Shown in pieces: positions 17,178-27,440 of a DNA stretch of 64,000 bases. Each line of letters begins with the position of its first letter. Position 1 is the first letter of the stretch. Both the position numbers and the translations under genes were made by a program. The DNA is from an uncultured Ectothiorhodospiraceae bacterium (GTDB taxonomy: Bacteria; Pseudomonadota; Gammaproteobacteria; UBA6429; Thiohalophilaceae), in contig CAMYJG010000006.1 in the NCBI GenBank assembly GCA_947258695.1, positions 1 to 64,000 on the forward strand, read 5' to 3'. Below the pieces are notes generated by a model. The model was not told where the DNA came from. It saw only the letters and a program-made list of their open reading frames with translations, and did no database searches.

Positions 17178-18458
17178 ATGTCCCGCTCAAGCCAACTTTT
17201 TACTGCAGCTCAAAAACATATTCCCGGTGGTGTTAACTCACCCGTGCGTGCATTTAAAGGTGTCGGTGGTGATCCGGTCTTTTTCAAAAAAGCAAAAGGC
17301 CCTTATGTCTATGATGAGGATGATAATCAATATATTGATTACGTTGCTTCCTGGGGACCAATGATAGTTGGCCATGCACACCCGGATGTTTTACAAAGTG
17401 TGCAAGCTACCATGGAAAATGGGCTCAGCTTCGGTGCACCAACTGAACTGGAAACACAAATGGCGGATAAAGTTTGCGAGCTTGTTCCCTCTATGGATAT
17501 GGTCCGCATGGTCAGCTCCGGCACAGAAGCGACCATGAGTGCATTACGCCTGGCGCGTGGTTATACCGGCCGGGATAAAATTGTGAAGTTTGAAGGTTGC
17601 TACCATGGACATTCAGATTCGTTACTGGTGAAAGCAGGTTCAGGCGCTTTAACATTAGGTGTACCTACTTCACCGGGTGTACCCGCAGCCTTAGCAGAGC
17701 ATACGATAACCTTAAGCTATAACGATATTGAACAAGTTAAAAAAACGTTTGACGAAATCGGCAGTGAAATAGCCTGTATTATTGTTGAGCCAGTGGCTGG
17801 TAATATGAATTGCGTTCCACCTGTAGCCGGTTTCCTTGAAGGCTTACGTGAAGTTTGTGACAAACATGGCAGTGTTTTAATACTTGATGAAGTAATGACC
17901 GGCTTTCGTGTTTCTTTAAGTGGTGCCCAGGGGTATTACAACATAAAACCTGACTTAACTACTTTAGGGAAAGTCATTGGTGGTGGCATGCCTGTTGGTG
18001 CATTTGGTGGTAAACGCGAAATAATGCAACAGATTGCCCCGCTTGGCCCGGTTTACCAGGCAGGCACGTTATCTGGTAACCCTGTCGCCATGGCAGCAGG
18101 CTTAACAACACTCAACATTATTTCGCAAGCGGGTTTTTACGACAGATTAAGTCAACAAACCGAAAAGCTGGTTAAAGGTTTAGAGGAACGTGCAGCAAAA
18201 GCGAACATTCCGTTTACCACCAACCAGGCGGGCGCGATGTTTGGCTACTTTTTCACAGAAGAAAAAAATATCAGCAGCTTTGAACAAGTCAGCGGCTGTG
18301 ATGCTGAGCGCTTTAAAAAGTTTTATCACGGTATGCTTGAAGAAGGTGTCTACCTGGCGCCATCGTCTTATGAAGCGGGTTTTGTGTCCAGCACGCACAG
18401 TGATGAGGATATCGCTAAAACACTGGATGCAGCTGAAAAAGTATTTTCAAGCTTATAA
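17178..18458 (+). CDS. hemL: Glutamate-1-semialdehyde 2,1-aminomutase
   Basis: PLP enzyme that makes 5-aminolevulinate from glutamate-1-semialdehyde in the C5 heme pathway. 426 residues from the ATG at 17178, which has AAGGAAA upstream; a frame from 17148 lies in the repeat and is less likely. Key segments: [32 protein letters not shown] split across the cofactor site, LDEVMTGFR and the PLP lysine in [10 protein letters not shown]. It stands alone as a transcription unit. Confidence 0.95.
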   Translation: MSRSSQLFTAAQKHIPGGVNSPVRAFKGVGGDPVFFKKAKGPYVYDEDDNQYIDYVASWGPMIVGHAHPDVLQSVQATMENGLSFGAPTELETQMADKVCELVPSMDMVRMVSSGTEATMSALRLARGYTGRDKIVKFEGCYHGHSDSLLVKAGSGALTLGVPTSPGVPAALAEHTITLSYNDIEQVKKTFDEIGSEIACIIVEPVAGNMNCVPPVAGFLEGLREVCDKHGSVLILDEVMTGFRVSLSGAQGYYNIKPDLTTLGKVIGGGMPVGAFGGKREIMQQIAPLGPVYQAGTLSGNPVAMAAGLTTLNIISQAGFYDRLSQQTEKLVKGLEERAAKANIPFTTNQAGAMFGYFFTEEKNISSFEQVSGCDAERFKKFYHGMLEEGVYLAPSSYEAGFVSSTHSDEDIAKTLDAAEKVFSSL

Positions 18459-18582
18459 AATAGACGCTAAAAACAACTTTCGCACGGATGCGTATTGTTT
18501 TAAAAATACTCAACAAAACAAAAATTCACTCAAAAAGTTAAATATTAGCTAAGCCTTCTCAGTAATCACGCCGGACGTGGCG

Positions 18583-18588
18583 TATAAT
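18583..18588 (+). promoter_or_regulatory. Perfect TATAAT just before the DedA start
   Basis: TATAAT ends 6 bases before the ATG at 18595. A transcript starting 7 bases after the -10 would begin at the ATG itself, so the mRNA may be leaderless. No good -35 element is seen, so support is modest. Confidence 0.35.
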
Positions 18589-18594
18589 GTTCAT

Positions 18595-20568
18595 ATGTCA
18601 GAAGATATCATTGCAAAGCTGGTTCTCACATTACAACAGCACTCGACGCTTACCTTATTATTTGTTTTTCTTATTGCCTTTAGTGAGTCACTAATTATTG
18701 TCGGACTCATCGTACCCGGTGCCGTTCTGATGATTATCATCGGCGCACTGATAGCGATGAATGCACTGGATTTCTGGCCAGCTGTAGTTTGTGCCATTCT
18801 CGGTGCTATTTCAGGTGATAGTCTTAGCTACTGGCTGGGTAAACGCTATCAATATAAACTGCAAACCATCTGGCCACTCTCTCGTCATCCAGAGCTAATG
18901 GATCGCGCTAATGCTTTTTTTCAAAAGCATGGCGTAAAAAGTATTGTTTTATCACGCTTCATAGGTCTTTTACGTCCGGTCATTCCTGCAGTTGCCGGGA
19001 TGTCAAAAATGCCGGGCAAAATATTTCTTAGTGCAAACATAGGCTCCGCCATTATCTGGGCTCCCTTGTATTTACTGCCAGGCCTTTTATTTGGTCTTTC
19101 TATCGAAATGGCCAGTGAGTTTGCCGGCAAGTTTATATTACTGGTTATTTTCTTATTGCTCATTATCATTTTTGCATTGTGGGCTATCCAGCGCTTGTAC
19201 GTTTTTTCAAAACCATATCAAGACAAAGCCATTACCTGGTTATTAAACTGGGGTCAAAAACATGAAATTGCCGGTGAAGTACCTGCAGCTATTTTTGATA
19301 AAAGCCATCCTGAATTACGTGGTTTGATTGCGGTAGCCGTTATTATTTTCATCCTTACTGTTACTTTAAACCAGTTGTATCATGGCGTTATTATTCATTA
19401 CGACTTACTACCGTTTGATATTAATTCTTTTAACCAGTTAATCTATCACCGGCTACAAGCCCTGCGTTCGCCTCCATTTGACAATATCATGTTATGGCTG
19501 AGCTACATCAGTAGTACTCAATTTATAGCTTTACTCTATTTTTTCCTGGGTAGTTTTTTAATTTATAAAAAAGATCTGTTCTCTCTGTGGCACTGGTTAG
19601 CCGCCATCACCTTGCCTCTGTTACTCACACCCTGGCTGGGTAACTCGTTAACAAGCAAATTACAGGAAAATTTAAACTTAGAGATACAATCCATGACGTT
19701 TGCTTCTGTAATTTCAGCACTGGGATTTTTGACGGTTATTATTAACTCAGGCTTGTCATTTTCCAGGCAGAAAATTATTTATTATTTATCTGCAACATTA
19801 GTTTTATTTCTAATGTTGTCACAGCTATATTTTGCTCAGCAGGTTGTTAGCCAGGTTATTACTGGCTTAATTATTGGCCTGCTGTGGTTTAACTTATTAG
19901 CCATTGCATATCGCCGGCATTCGCAAAAAACGATGATAAATAAAAATCGTAAATGGCTGATTATTATCACGCTGTCACTCTTGATTTATCCGTTTTTCAA
20001 AACAATTGAACATGATGATATTCATCTTGCTGATGATGATTACCAGGTTATGGGTACAGCTAGCTGGTTAGAAACGGGCTGGGAACTGTTGCCAGTAAAA
20101 AGAGAAGGTATTAACTCAAATAAAAATAGCTTATTTAATTTACAATGGCTCGGCACTCAAAGTGAAATAGCTACCTATTTATCACAAAACGGATTTGTAA
20201 AAAGCAAGAATACGGCAAAATCACTTTCAAACTGGTTTTTAGATAACATTAAAATCAACCAGCTGCCAATATTGCCTCATATCCATAAAGGTGAATACGA
20301 AAGCCTGCGCTATTATCGTTATGAAAAAGGGCAACAAGAATTAACCGTTATTCGGTTATGGCAGTCAAAGTATAAACTAACACAAGATAAACCTTTACGG
20401 CCTCTCTGGTTTGGAAATGTTAGTTTTATGAAATTAAAAAATAACCTGGGCGTTTCTTACCTGGTTACCAAGGAAAAAGCGGTCAAACAATTAACGCTAG
20501 CGAATAAAAACTTAACCATCAATGCAAAAGTAATACCAGAAAACAGGATTATTTTCCTGCTGAAGTAA
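18595..20568 (+). CDS. DedA / PAP2-like / LssY C-terminal fusion membrane protein
   Basis: 657 residues. The first 200 are a DedA domain with the family motifs (ESLIIVGLIVPG, GDSLSYWLGKRYG-like, FIGLLRPVIPAVAG). The middle has six or so helices that match the PAP2 part of LssY-type proteins, and the last 170 residues fit LssY_C (LFNLQWLGT, WFGNVS). In the PAP2 part the catalytic motifs are gone: the PSGH place reads QSMTFASV, and the SRxxxGxHxxSD place reads SQLYFAQQVVSQ (about 409-420). Phosphatase activity is therefore unlikely. The start at 18595 rests on the TATAAT immediately upstream; a GTG at 18577 is an alternative. Confidence 0.8.
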   Translation: MSEDIIAKLVLTLQQHSTLTLLFVFLIAFSESLIIVGLIVPGAVLMIIIGALIAMNALDFWPAVVCAILGAISGDSLSYWLGKRYQYKLQTIWPLSRHPELMDRANAFFQKHGVKSIVLSRFIGLLRPVIPAVAGMSKMPGKIFLSANIGSAIIWAPLYLLPGLLFGLSIEMASEFAGKFILLVIFLLLIIIFALWAIQRLYVFSKPYQDKAITWLLNWGQKHEIAGEVPAAIFDKSHPELRGLIAVAVIIFILTVTLNQLYHGVIIHYDLLPFDINSFNQLIYHRLQALRSPPFDNIMLWLSYISSTQFIALLYFFLGSFLIYKKDLFSLWHWLAAITLPLLLTPWLGNSLTSKLQENLNLEIQSMTFASVISALGFLTVIINSGLSFSRQKIIYYLSATLVLFLMLSQLYFAQQVVSQVITGLIIGLLWFNLLAIAYRRHSQKTMINKNRKWLIIITLSLLIYPFFKTIEHDDIHLADDDYQVMGTASWLETGWELLPVKREGINSNKNSLFNLQWLGTQSEIATYLSQNGFVKSKNTAKSLSNWFLDNIKINQLPILPHIHKGEYESLRYYRYEKGQQELTVIRLWQSKYKLTQDKPLRPLWFGNVSFMKLKNNLGVSYLVTKEKAVKQLTLANKNLTINAKVIPENRIIFLLK

Positions 20569-20570
20569 AA

Positions 20571-21167
20571 TCAAATCATCTCCATAGAGACTAATAATGG
20601 CTGAAGATATTCCATTCGCTCATTTACATCGGAAATTACCAGCATATTTTGTTTATCCTTTAAACTAAGAGGTAACAGCTCTATTAACCTTGCACTGACC
20701 CAGTCTAAATCATCGTAATGCTTTTCCATGGTCGTGTATGGAGGTTCGAGCCTGCTTATAATTTGTTGTAGTAAATTAATATGCTCTTCACTGTCATGGG
20801 CAGTTTGGGTTTTAATAAAATCAGGTAATAGTTCTATTTCAGCAATAGTCAGTTGATTGTCTTTAACATCTGTTGATAAAACCCGGAAACGTTGTTGCCC
20901 TTTTAATGTAATACCCAGCATACCGTCATTACGTTTATGCCAGTAAGATATAAAACTCAACGTTCCAAACTCATGGACTTTTGCAGCTGCCCCAGATTCA
21001 TGCCCTTTCTCAATCAATATCACACCGATGCCACTTTCTGTTTTCATGCAGTCACTGATCATATCCAGGTAACGGGGCTCAAAAATACGCAGTGGTAAGA
21101 CACCGCCCGGAAACAACACAGTATCGAGTGGAAACAAAGGTATTGTTAAGTTGTCTAAAACATCCAT
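20571..21167 (-). CDS. LON substrate-binding domain protein
   Basis: 198 residues, a stand-alone N-terminal domain of the Lon protease (PUA-like), with LFPLDTVLFPGGVLPLRIFEPRYL at the start split over strands. No ATPase or protease part is present. Such proteins are common in proteobacteria; their role is not settled. The ATG at 21167 is chosen over the TTG at 21173. It ends the run membrane protein, mpl, ubiX, LON. Confidence 0.85.
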   Translation of the reverse strand: MDVLDNLTIPLFPLDTVLFPGGVLPLRIFEPRYLDMISDCMKTESGIGVILIEKGHESGAAAKVHEFGTLSFISYWHKRNDGMLGITLKGQQRFRVLSTDVKDNQLTIAEIELLPDFIKTQTAHDSEEHINLLQQIISRLEPPYTTMEKHYDDLDWVSARLIELLPLSLKDKQNMLVISDVNERMEYLQPLLVSMEMI

Positions 21168-21239
21168 GCTCAATTAACTTTTATTAAAAATTTATCAGAC
21201 TATTATTGTGGCACATAATAACGAAATTCCCAGTGATAT

Positions 21240-21854
21240 TTACTCACCCCAGCGAGGTTGTAGTTTATTCTCAACTTTCAGGTGATCCAGAATACGAGAC
21301 ACCATAAAATCAATAATTTCATCAAGGTTTTTGGGGTTGTGATAAAACCCCGGATTGGCAGGCATTATAGTTGCCCCAGCCTGTGACAGGCGTAACATGT
21401 TTTCCAGGTGAATATTTGAAAAAGGTGTTTCCCTCACTACCATGATAAGTTGCCTTTTTTCTTTTAACATCACATCTGCTGCACGTTCAAGCAAGTTATC
21501 ACTGTTACCATTTGCGATTGCTGCCAGGGTACCCGTGGTGCAGGGACAAACGACCATTGACATTGCCTTGTGTGATCCACTTGCGACAGGGGCTGTCCAT
21601 TGTTCCTGACTAAAAACTTCGATCTGTCCCTCTTTCGCTTTATAAAGCTCAGTAAAAAAACGGGCCATCTCAGCTGATTTTGCCGGTACTTTTAAGTCTG
21701 TTTCCATCGATAAAACTATTTGCGCCGCCTTGGATACCATTAAGTAAACCGGAGAACCTGCTTCAACTAAACATTGTAGTAACCGTAATGCATACTGCAC
21801 ACCTGAGGCACCAGTTAATGCTAATATAACCGGAGTTTGTTTATTATCTGTCAT
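21240..21854 (-). CDS. ubiX: Flavin prenyltransferase UbiX
   Basis: Makes prenylated FMN for the UbiD decarboxylase of ubiquinone synthesis. 204 residues of flavodoxin-like fold with LALTGASGVQYALRLL at the start, PCTTGTLAAIANGNSDNLLERAADV (cofactor site, given as its key stretch PCTTGTLAAIA) and the conserved late RETPFS and PANPGFYHNP segments. It lies 12 bases after mpl. ubiD is not in the window. Confidence 0.94.
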   Translation of the reverse strand: MTDNKQTPVILALTGASGVQYALRLLQCLVEAGSPVYLMVSKAAQIVLSMETDLKVPAKSAEMARFFTELYKAKEGQIEVFSQEQWTAPVASGSHKAMSMVVCPCTTGTLAAIANGNSDNLLERAADVMLKEKRQLIMVVRETPFSNIHLENMLRLSQAGATIMPANPGFYHNPKNLDEIIDFMVSRILDHLKVENKLQPRWGE

Positions 21855-21866
21855 ACTTTCAAATCT

Positions 21867-23231
21867 CTAATTAAACTTTTCGTTTAAGGCATCCAGTATT
21901 CGTTGATGAATGCCTTCAAAGCCACCATTACTCATAATGACAATATGATCACCCGGTTTAATATCCAACATAATCTTATCAATAATAGCCTGAGTTGAAG
22001 AAAATACCTGTATCGTGTCAGCATTTTTTAACACCGCACTCATATCCCAGCCCAGATTATCCGCCTGGTAGCAATAGACATCATCCGCCTCAGCTAAAGA
22101 AGCCGCTAATGAATTTTTATGCACTCCCATTTTCATGGTATTTGAACGTGGTTCAAGAATCGCTACTATTCTTTTGCTACCTACATTCTTACGCAAACCG
22201 TCTAAGGTAAGTTTGATTGCCGTAGGATGATGAGCAAAATCGTCATACACAGTAATATCATTGATCACACCACGAATTTCCATGCGCCGCTTAATACCTT
22301 TAAAACCAGACAAGCTCTCTACCGATAACTCAGCGGGGATTCCAGCGTGTCGTGCAGCAGCAATTGCTGCCAGTGCATTCAGCATATTATGTTCACCCAG
22401 CATTGACCACTTTGCAGAAGCGACTTTTTCTGAGTTAAAAAAGACATCAAATTCCTGACCATCAGCGGTAACAGGTTTTGCCTGCCATTGTTTTGTTTTT
22501 TTGCCAGAAAAATATTCTATCGGTGTCCAACAACCTTTTTTTATTGTTTGCTCAAGATAGAGATCATCTTGGTGACTAATGACTAAGCCATTTGCTGGTA
22601 CGGTACGTAACAAATGATGAAACTGGGTTTGTATCGCTTCAATATCAGGGAATATATCGGCATGATCATACTCAAGATTATTTAAGATCAATGTACGCGG
22701 ATGATAATGTACAAACTTTGAACGTTTATCAAAAAAAGCCGTATCATACTCATCAGCTTCAACAACAAAAAATGGGGTATCGCCTAAACGCGCAGAAATA
22801 CCAAAATTACCGGGAATCCCTCCAATTAAAAACCCGGGGGATAAATTATTATCCTCTAATAGCCAGGCTAATAAACTCGCTGTTGAGGTTTTGCCATGCG
22901 TTCCTGCTACAGCCAACACCCAACGATCCTGTAAAACGAAATCAAGCAACCACTGCGCACCCGAAGTATAACGTAAGCCTTGTTCTAACACCGCCTCTAC
23001 CGCCGGGTTTCCTCGTGACAGCGCATTTCCGATCACAACAATGTCTGGTTCTGGCTTTAAATGCTTTGGATCATACCCTTGTTTGAGAATAATACCCTGC
23101 TCTTCAAGTTGCGTACTCATTGGTGGGTACACATTTTCGTCAGAACCACTAACAGTATGACCTAACTCACGCGCAAGCAGTGCCAGACCGCCCATAAATG
23201 TGCCACAAATACCAAGAATATGAATGTGCAT
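21867..23231 (-). CDS. mpl: Murein tripeptide ligase Mpl
   Basis: Recycles murein by joining the tripeptide L-Ala-D-Glu-meso-DAP to UDP-MurNAc with ATP. 454 residues with the Mur-ligase order: N-terminal domain (HIHILGICGTFMGGLA), the ATP loop GTHGKTSTASLL, the central EADEYDTAFFDKRSKF segment and the C-terminal domain with ILEPRSNTMKMG. The ATG at 23231 has AGGA 8 bases upstream; a GTG at 23249 is less likely. Mpl is largely restricted to gram-negative bacteria. Confidence 0.94.
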   Translation of the reverse strand: MHIHILGICGTFMGGLALLARELGHTVSGSDENVYPPMSTQLEEQGIILKQGYDPKHLKPEPDIVVIGNALSRGNPAVEAVLEQGLRYTSGAQWLLDFVLQDRWVLAVAGTHGKTSTASLLAWLLEDNNLSPGFLIGGIPGNFGISARLGDTPFFVVEADEYDTAFFDKRSKFVHYHPRTLILNNLEYDHADIFPDIEAIQTQFHHLLRTVPANGLVISHQDDLYLEQTIKKGCWTPIEYFSGKKTKQWQAKPVTADGQEFDVFFNSEKVASAKWSMLGEHNMLNALAAIAAARHAGIPAELSVESLSGFKGIKRRMEIRGVINDITVYDDFAHHPTAIKLTLDGLRKNVGSKRIVAILEPRSNTMKMGVHKNSLAASLAEADDVYCYQADNLGWDMSAVLKNADTIQVFSSTQAIIDKIMLDIKPGDHIVIMSNGGFEGIHQRILDALNEKFN

Positions 23232-23254
23232 AAATTTTTTCCTAAGCACCTGGT

Positions 23255-23773
23255 TTAAGGAGTTTGCGATGGCAATAAATAATCCGCCAAAAGAATACCA
23301 AAAAGCATATAACTCACCGACAATATCATAGCCATTAAAAAGCTGACTGATAATGCATGCCGAAAAATATGTGCATTTACCGCAATGCGCCAGACATTAT
23401 CAATTAAAATAAGTAAAATATATGACTTAACCTGTTGTTCTACCGAGTTCATCATCAGCAAAGCGGGCAACAAAATCAGGCTGATATATAAACCAGAACC
23501 CGCGATTGCAGTGATAGTTTGCAACCCACGTTCTTTATAGCCAACCAGGTATAATAATAAATAAATTGCCGCTAAAAGTAACAGGTTATAAATAATGATG
23601 GTTTTAACAATATCAACATTTGACAACTTTGGTAGAAGAATAGAGGTAGCGACCGTATCAGCTATCATGCCAAAAAATATGACGGCAAGCAGCAGAATAA
23701 TACTTTTTGGTAATTCCTGTGGTCCCGTTTGTAAACGGCAAATAGACCAGAAAATTCTGTGTAAGTGCAACAT
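23255..23773 (-). CDS. Multi-pass membrane protein of unknown function
   Basis: 172 residues with about four or five membrane helices (about 25-45, 58-78, 85-108, 115-130 and 145-167). The arrangement is reminiscent of Yip1-type small membrane proteins, but no firm motif is seen. It is 23 bases upstream of mpl and transcribed with it. I do not recognise a function. Confidence 0.6.
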   Translation of the reverse strand: MLHLHRIFWSICRLQTGPQELPKSIILLLAVIFFGMIADTVATSILLPKLSNVDIVKTIIIYNLLLLAAIYLLLYLVGYKERGLQTITAIAGSGLYISLILLPALLMMNSVEQQVKSYILLILIDNVWRIAVNAHIFRHALSVSFLMAMILSVSYMLFGILLADYLLPSQTP

Positions 23774-23910
23774 GTAAGAGCTTTACTCTTTTCCCGAGAT
23801 ATTGCTATTAAACCAATATCTTACCCTGCATGACTCGTACAAGAAATAGCATTTTGTTAATATATGAACTTAATCAACTTTACGGACTTTACTGGGTGGC
23901 AGGTTACATC

Positions 23911-25077
23911 ATGGGTGAAAATAATTACGAAATACTATATGTCGATAATGCTGAAAAACTCACACAACTTTGCCAGCAAATCCAGTCCGCCCCACTTCTA
24001 ATACTTGATACTGAATTTGTTCGGGAAAAAACCTATCGGGCTAAATTGTGTCTTATCCAGATAGCGACAGATGATATTGTTGCTTGTATTGATCCTATCG
24101 CATTACATGATATTAGCCCGTTAATGGAGATCATTAATGATCAAAGCAAAATAAAAATACTGCATTCAGCCCGACAAGACTATGAAATATTTTATGACTT
24201 GAATAAGGAATTACCTCAGCCTCTGTTTGATTCTCAACTTGCTGCCAGTTTATTAGGTTACGGAGAGCAAGTCGGGTATGGCGCATTGGTTAACAAAATG
24301 CTCGGCGTACAACTTGATAAAGCCCATACAAGGACAGACTGGAGCAAGCGCCCGTTAAGTAAAGCTCAAATTCGCTATGCCAGTGACGATGTCTTTTATT
24401 TACGCCAACTATACCCGCTATTAAAAAACAAACTCATTGAGCTAGGCAGGGAAAACTGGTTACAAGAGGAATTTGATGCCTTGTGCCAGCCGGAACTATT
24501 TATTACCCACCCGGAAGATGCCTGGCAAAGGGTTAAAGGTATTAACCGTTTACGACCACGGCAATTAGCCGCGGCAAAAAATATTGCAAAATGGCGTGAA
24601 GAAATGGCGATTGAAAAAGATCGACCTAGACGCTGGATTTTAGCCGATGATATTCTGCTCACCGCGGCACAATTACTACCTAAAAACGAGTCACAACTCG
24701 AAAGCATCGCCAATATTAAAAAAGCGGTTATTGAAAATTCAGGGCATATTATTCTTGATTGTGTTAAAAAAGCATGTGAACTGAACGAATCTGAATTACC
24801 TTCAGTCGTAAAACCCAAACGCCTTAGTCCTGAACAGGAAGTTATTGCAGATTTATTACTGACGCAACTAAAGTTAATTGCGAATGAGCATAATATCAGT
24901 CCTGCAAATATAGCAAATAGAAAAGCAATTGAAAAAGTCATCGCAGGGGAAACAGGGGTACCTTTATTATCTGGCTGGCGATTTCAACTGGCTGGAAATA
25001 AAATTCAGCAATTACTTTCCGGGAAATCTTATCTGCATATTCGAAATAATAAAGTATTACTCACCGAGATGCCCTGA
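23911..25077 (+). CDS. rnd: Ribonuclease D
   Basis: 3'-to-5' exonuclease of the DEDD family that trims tRNA and other small RNAs. 388 residues from the ATG at 23911: exonuclease domain with Asp33/Glu35 in LDTEFVRE, HSARQDYEIF, and the YASDDV segment with the last acidic residue, then two HRDC domains (about 215-290 and 300-385). The longer frame from 23830 adds residues with no homology. E. coli RNase D is of similar length (375). Confidence 0.9.
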   Translation: MGENNYEILYVDNAEKLTQLCQQIQSAPLLILDTEFVREKTYRAKLCLIQIATDDIVACIDPIALHDISPLMEIINDQSKIKILHSARQDYEIFYDLNKELPQPLFDSQLAASLLGYGEQVGYGALVNKMLGVQLDKAHTRTDWSKRPLSKAQIRYASDDVFYLRQLYPLLKNKLIELGRENWLQEEFDALCQPELFITHPEDAWQRVKGINRLRPRQLAAAKNIAKWREEMAIEKDRPRRWILADDILLTAAQLLPKNESQLESIANIKKAVIENSGHIILDCVKKACELNESELPSVVKPKRLSPEQEVIADLLLTQLKLIANEHNISPANIANRKAIEKVIAGETGVPLLSGWRFQLAGNKIQQLLSGKSYLHIRNNKVLLTEMP

Positions 25078-25107
25078 ATAATCAATAGCCTATTTTTTAT
25101 TTCTGTT

Positions 25108-26256
25108 ATGAAAAAAAATAAATCTTATCATTATCCCTGGCGCTACAATAATACATTTCATGTATTGGTTGATGGTGATGATTTTTTTTCTTCGATGTTA
25201 ACTGAAATAAAAAAAGCAAAAACCAGCGTTTTATTTGAAGCCTATTTATTTGAGTCTGGTAATACTGCAGACTTATTTATAAAAGAACTGTGTCTTGCAA
25301 AAAAACGGGGGGTTAATACACGTGTCTTACTCGATGAGTATGGTACAAAAAAATTAAACCGCGCTGATAAAGATAAACTTACTAACGCTGAAGTTGAATT
25401 ATTACTCTACAACCCGGTTAATTTCCTACATATGAGTAAAAGCCTGAAGCGAGATCATCGAAAACTACTGACGATTGATGATCACACCGCCTTTATTGGA
25501 GGTGCCGGTATTACCGATGAATTTAATCCCGAGACAAGCAATAATTATTGGCACGATGTCATGGTTAAAATTAATGGTGATATTGTTCCTGATCTTGTTC
25601 ATTCTTTTAACACCATATGGAACAAGCAAAAACCTGCCCATACGACAGAAAATAAACCTTCTGTACATGAAACAGATTCAACTAAGGATAAAGCTCGAAT
25701 CCTGGTAGCTTCTGGGGCAGAGCAAAATGAAATAATAAGAGCCATTGTTTCCCGTATTCGTAGTAGTAAAGATAAAATATGGCTGACCTCACCTTACTTC
25801 ATCAGCAGCTGGAAAATAAGACGGGCCTTGCGAGCCGCGGCTAAAAAAGGTGTTGATGTCAGGCTGATTTTTCCAGGGCCACATAGTGATCATAAATGGA
25901 TTACTTATGGCACAAGGCGATACTACCAACGACTATTAAAAGCGAATGTAGCTGTGTATGAATATCAGCCACGCTTTACCCATAGTAAAGTAATTTTATG
26001 CGATAACTGGTTTACTGTCGGCTCAAGCAACCTTGACCGTTGGAACCAGTTTCTAAACCTCGATGCGAATATTGAAATTTACGATAAGCATAGCCATCAA
26101 CAAATAATTAATTTATTTGAATCGGATTTTTCAGATAGTCAATTAATAATATTAAACCAATGGTCTAGCCGTTCTTTTATTCAACAATTTAAAGAATGGA
26201 TTTCAGGTATTGTTATTAACTGGCTGGGCTATATCAGCAGGAAGTTCAGGCGTTAA
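25108..26256 (+). CDS. Phospholipase D-like cardiolipin synthase
   Basis: 382 residues with two HKD motifs: His117-Lys119-Asp124 in DHRKLLTIDD and His292-Lys294-Asp299 in THSKVILCD. The second is followed by the family signature GSSNLDRW. No N-terminal membrane helices are present, as in ClsB; it probably joins phosphatidylglycerol or related lipids at the inner membrane. A PLD nuclease or other phosphatidyl transfer is possible. The C-terminal 25 residues are hydrophobic and basic and may bind membrane. It converges on the RR-phosphatase gene. Confidence 0.82.
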   Translation: MKKNKSYHYPWRYNNTFHVLVDGDDFFSSMLTEIKKAKTSVLFEAYLFESGNTADLFIKELCLAKKRGVNTRVLLDEYGTKKLNRADKDKLTNAEVELLLYNPVNFLHMSKSLKRDHRKLLTIDDHTAFIGGAGITDEFNPETSNNYWHDVMVKINGDIVPDLVHSFNTIWNKQKPAHTTENKPSVHETDSTKDKARILVASGAEQNEIIRAIVSRIRSSKDKIWLTSPYFISSWKIRRALRAAAKKGVDVRLIFPGPHSDHKWITYGTRRYYQRLLKANVAVYEYQPRFTHSKVILCDNWFTVGSSNLDRWNQFLNLDANIEIYDKHSHQQIINLFESDFSDSQLIILNQWSSRSFIQQFKEWISGIVINWLGYISRKFRR

Positions 26257-26259
26257 TAC

Positions 26260-27426
26260 TTAATCAGGTGTTTGCTGTGTATTTAAAACTATCAAGGACA
26301 TATCGTCATGCGCCTTCTCTCCATCAAGATGAGAAGTCACCGCATCGACAATATTATTGCGTAAATCTACTGCGTTAATATCAGTTTTTAATAACTGCAA
26401 TAACATATCTTCATCAAAGGCTTTACCTGCAGCATTTTCCGCTTCAATTAAACCATCCGAATATAAGACGATTGAATTATTTCCTTCGCAGCTAACAAAT
26501 TCAGTGGTCTCATCGAATGATTCATCAGGTAATATCCCTAATGCTAAATGTGTTGATTCAAACCGCTTAACAACTTTTTTCTTTTCATTGGTCACAAAAA
26601 CAGGTGGGTTACCACCATTCCATACTTCAACGACATTATTTCTGAAATCAACAAGTAATAATGAAAGGGCAACAAAACGATTTATTGGCATAATCGATTT
26701 AAGTTGTTTATTCATTCGCTTAGCTATCTGGCCAATTGAATAACCTTTTTTCGCCATATGATAAAAAGTTTGTGATACCGGCAATAAAGGTAGTGCCGCG
26801 GTTAAGCCATGCCCGGTGGAATCTGCATGCAACAAATAAAAACGATGGTCTGAATGCTTTTCTGCAACGATCAAGTCACCACTAAATCTTGTTGCAGGTG
26901 TATGCCAGACATGAAAATCATGCCCTTCAAGATGCCCGGTATCAAATAAACTTTCCATTAAATCGTAAGCCATCTCCTGCTCACGCTCTTCAGCTTTCTG
27001 GTATTGCTGAAGCTCTAACATGGTGTCAGAAAGTTTATTTTGTATATCAGAAATACGTTGAACCGCTTTTAGTTTTGCACCAAGAATATTGAACTCTATC
27101 GGCTTAGTAATATAATCATCACCGCCTACATCAAGCCCCTTAATTTTATCTTCTTCAGAGGCAAGCGCGCTCATAAAAATTACCGGGATCCAGACATCAT
27201 CGGATAAGGCTTTTATTTTTGCGGTCGCTTCAAGCCCACTCATACCGCCCATCATAATATCCATTAAAATAATATCGGGAGTTTCAGACTTGAATTTCTC
27301 AATCGCTTCTTCACCTGACTCAGCAGTAATAACTTCATAATCTTGTTTTAGAAGATACTGGCTAAGGACTTTAATATTAACTATGTTATCGTCAACGGCT
27401 AATATTTTTGTTTTAGATTTACTCAT
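26260..27426 (-). CDS. Response regulator with PP2C/SpoIIE phosphatase domain
   Basis: 388 residues. A receiver domain (1-125, phospho-acceptor Asp56 in IILMDIMM, Lys at the KPIEF site), a coiled linker (about 128-160), then a SpoIIE/RsbU-type phosphatase with HADSTGHGLTAALP, VEVWNGGNPPVF, LYSDGLIEA and AHDDMSLIVL metal-site acids. Such proteins act on anti-anti-sigma factors or other phosphoproteins. No STAS or anti-sigma partner is adjacent. It is 14 bases after the HD-GYP regulator and surely co-transcribed. The ATG at 27426 is preferred to the GTG at 27429. Confidence 0.9.
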   Translation of the reverse strand: MSKSKTKILAVDDNIVNIKVLSQYLLKQDYEVITAESGEEAIEKFKSETPDIILMDIMMGGMSGLEATAKIKALSDDVWIPVIFMSALASEEDKIKGLDVGGDDYITKPIEFNILGAKLKAVQRISDIQNKLSDTMLELQQYQKAEEREQEMAYDLMESLFDTGHLEGHDFHVWHTPATRFSGDLIVAEKHSDHRFYLLHADSTGHGLTAALPLLPVSQTFYHMAKKGYSIGQIAKRMNKQLKSIMPINRFVALSLLLVDFRNNVVEVWNGGNPPVFVTNEKKKVVKRFESTHLALGILPDESFDETTEFVSCEGNNSIVLYSDGLIEAENAAGKAFDEDMLLQLLKTDINAVDLRNNIVDAVTSHLDGEKAHDDMSLIVLNTQQTPD

Positions 27427-27440
27427 CACTTATGATATTT

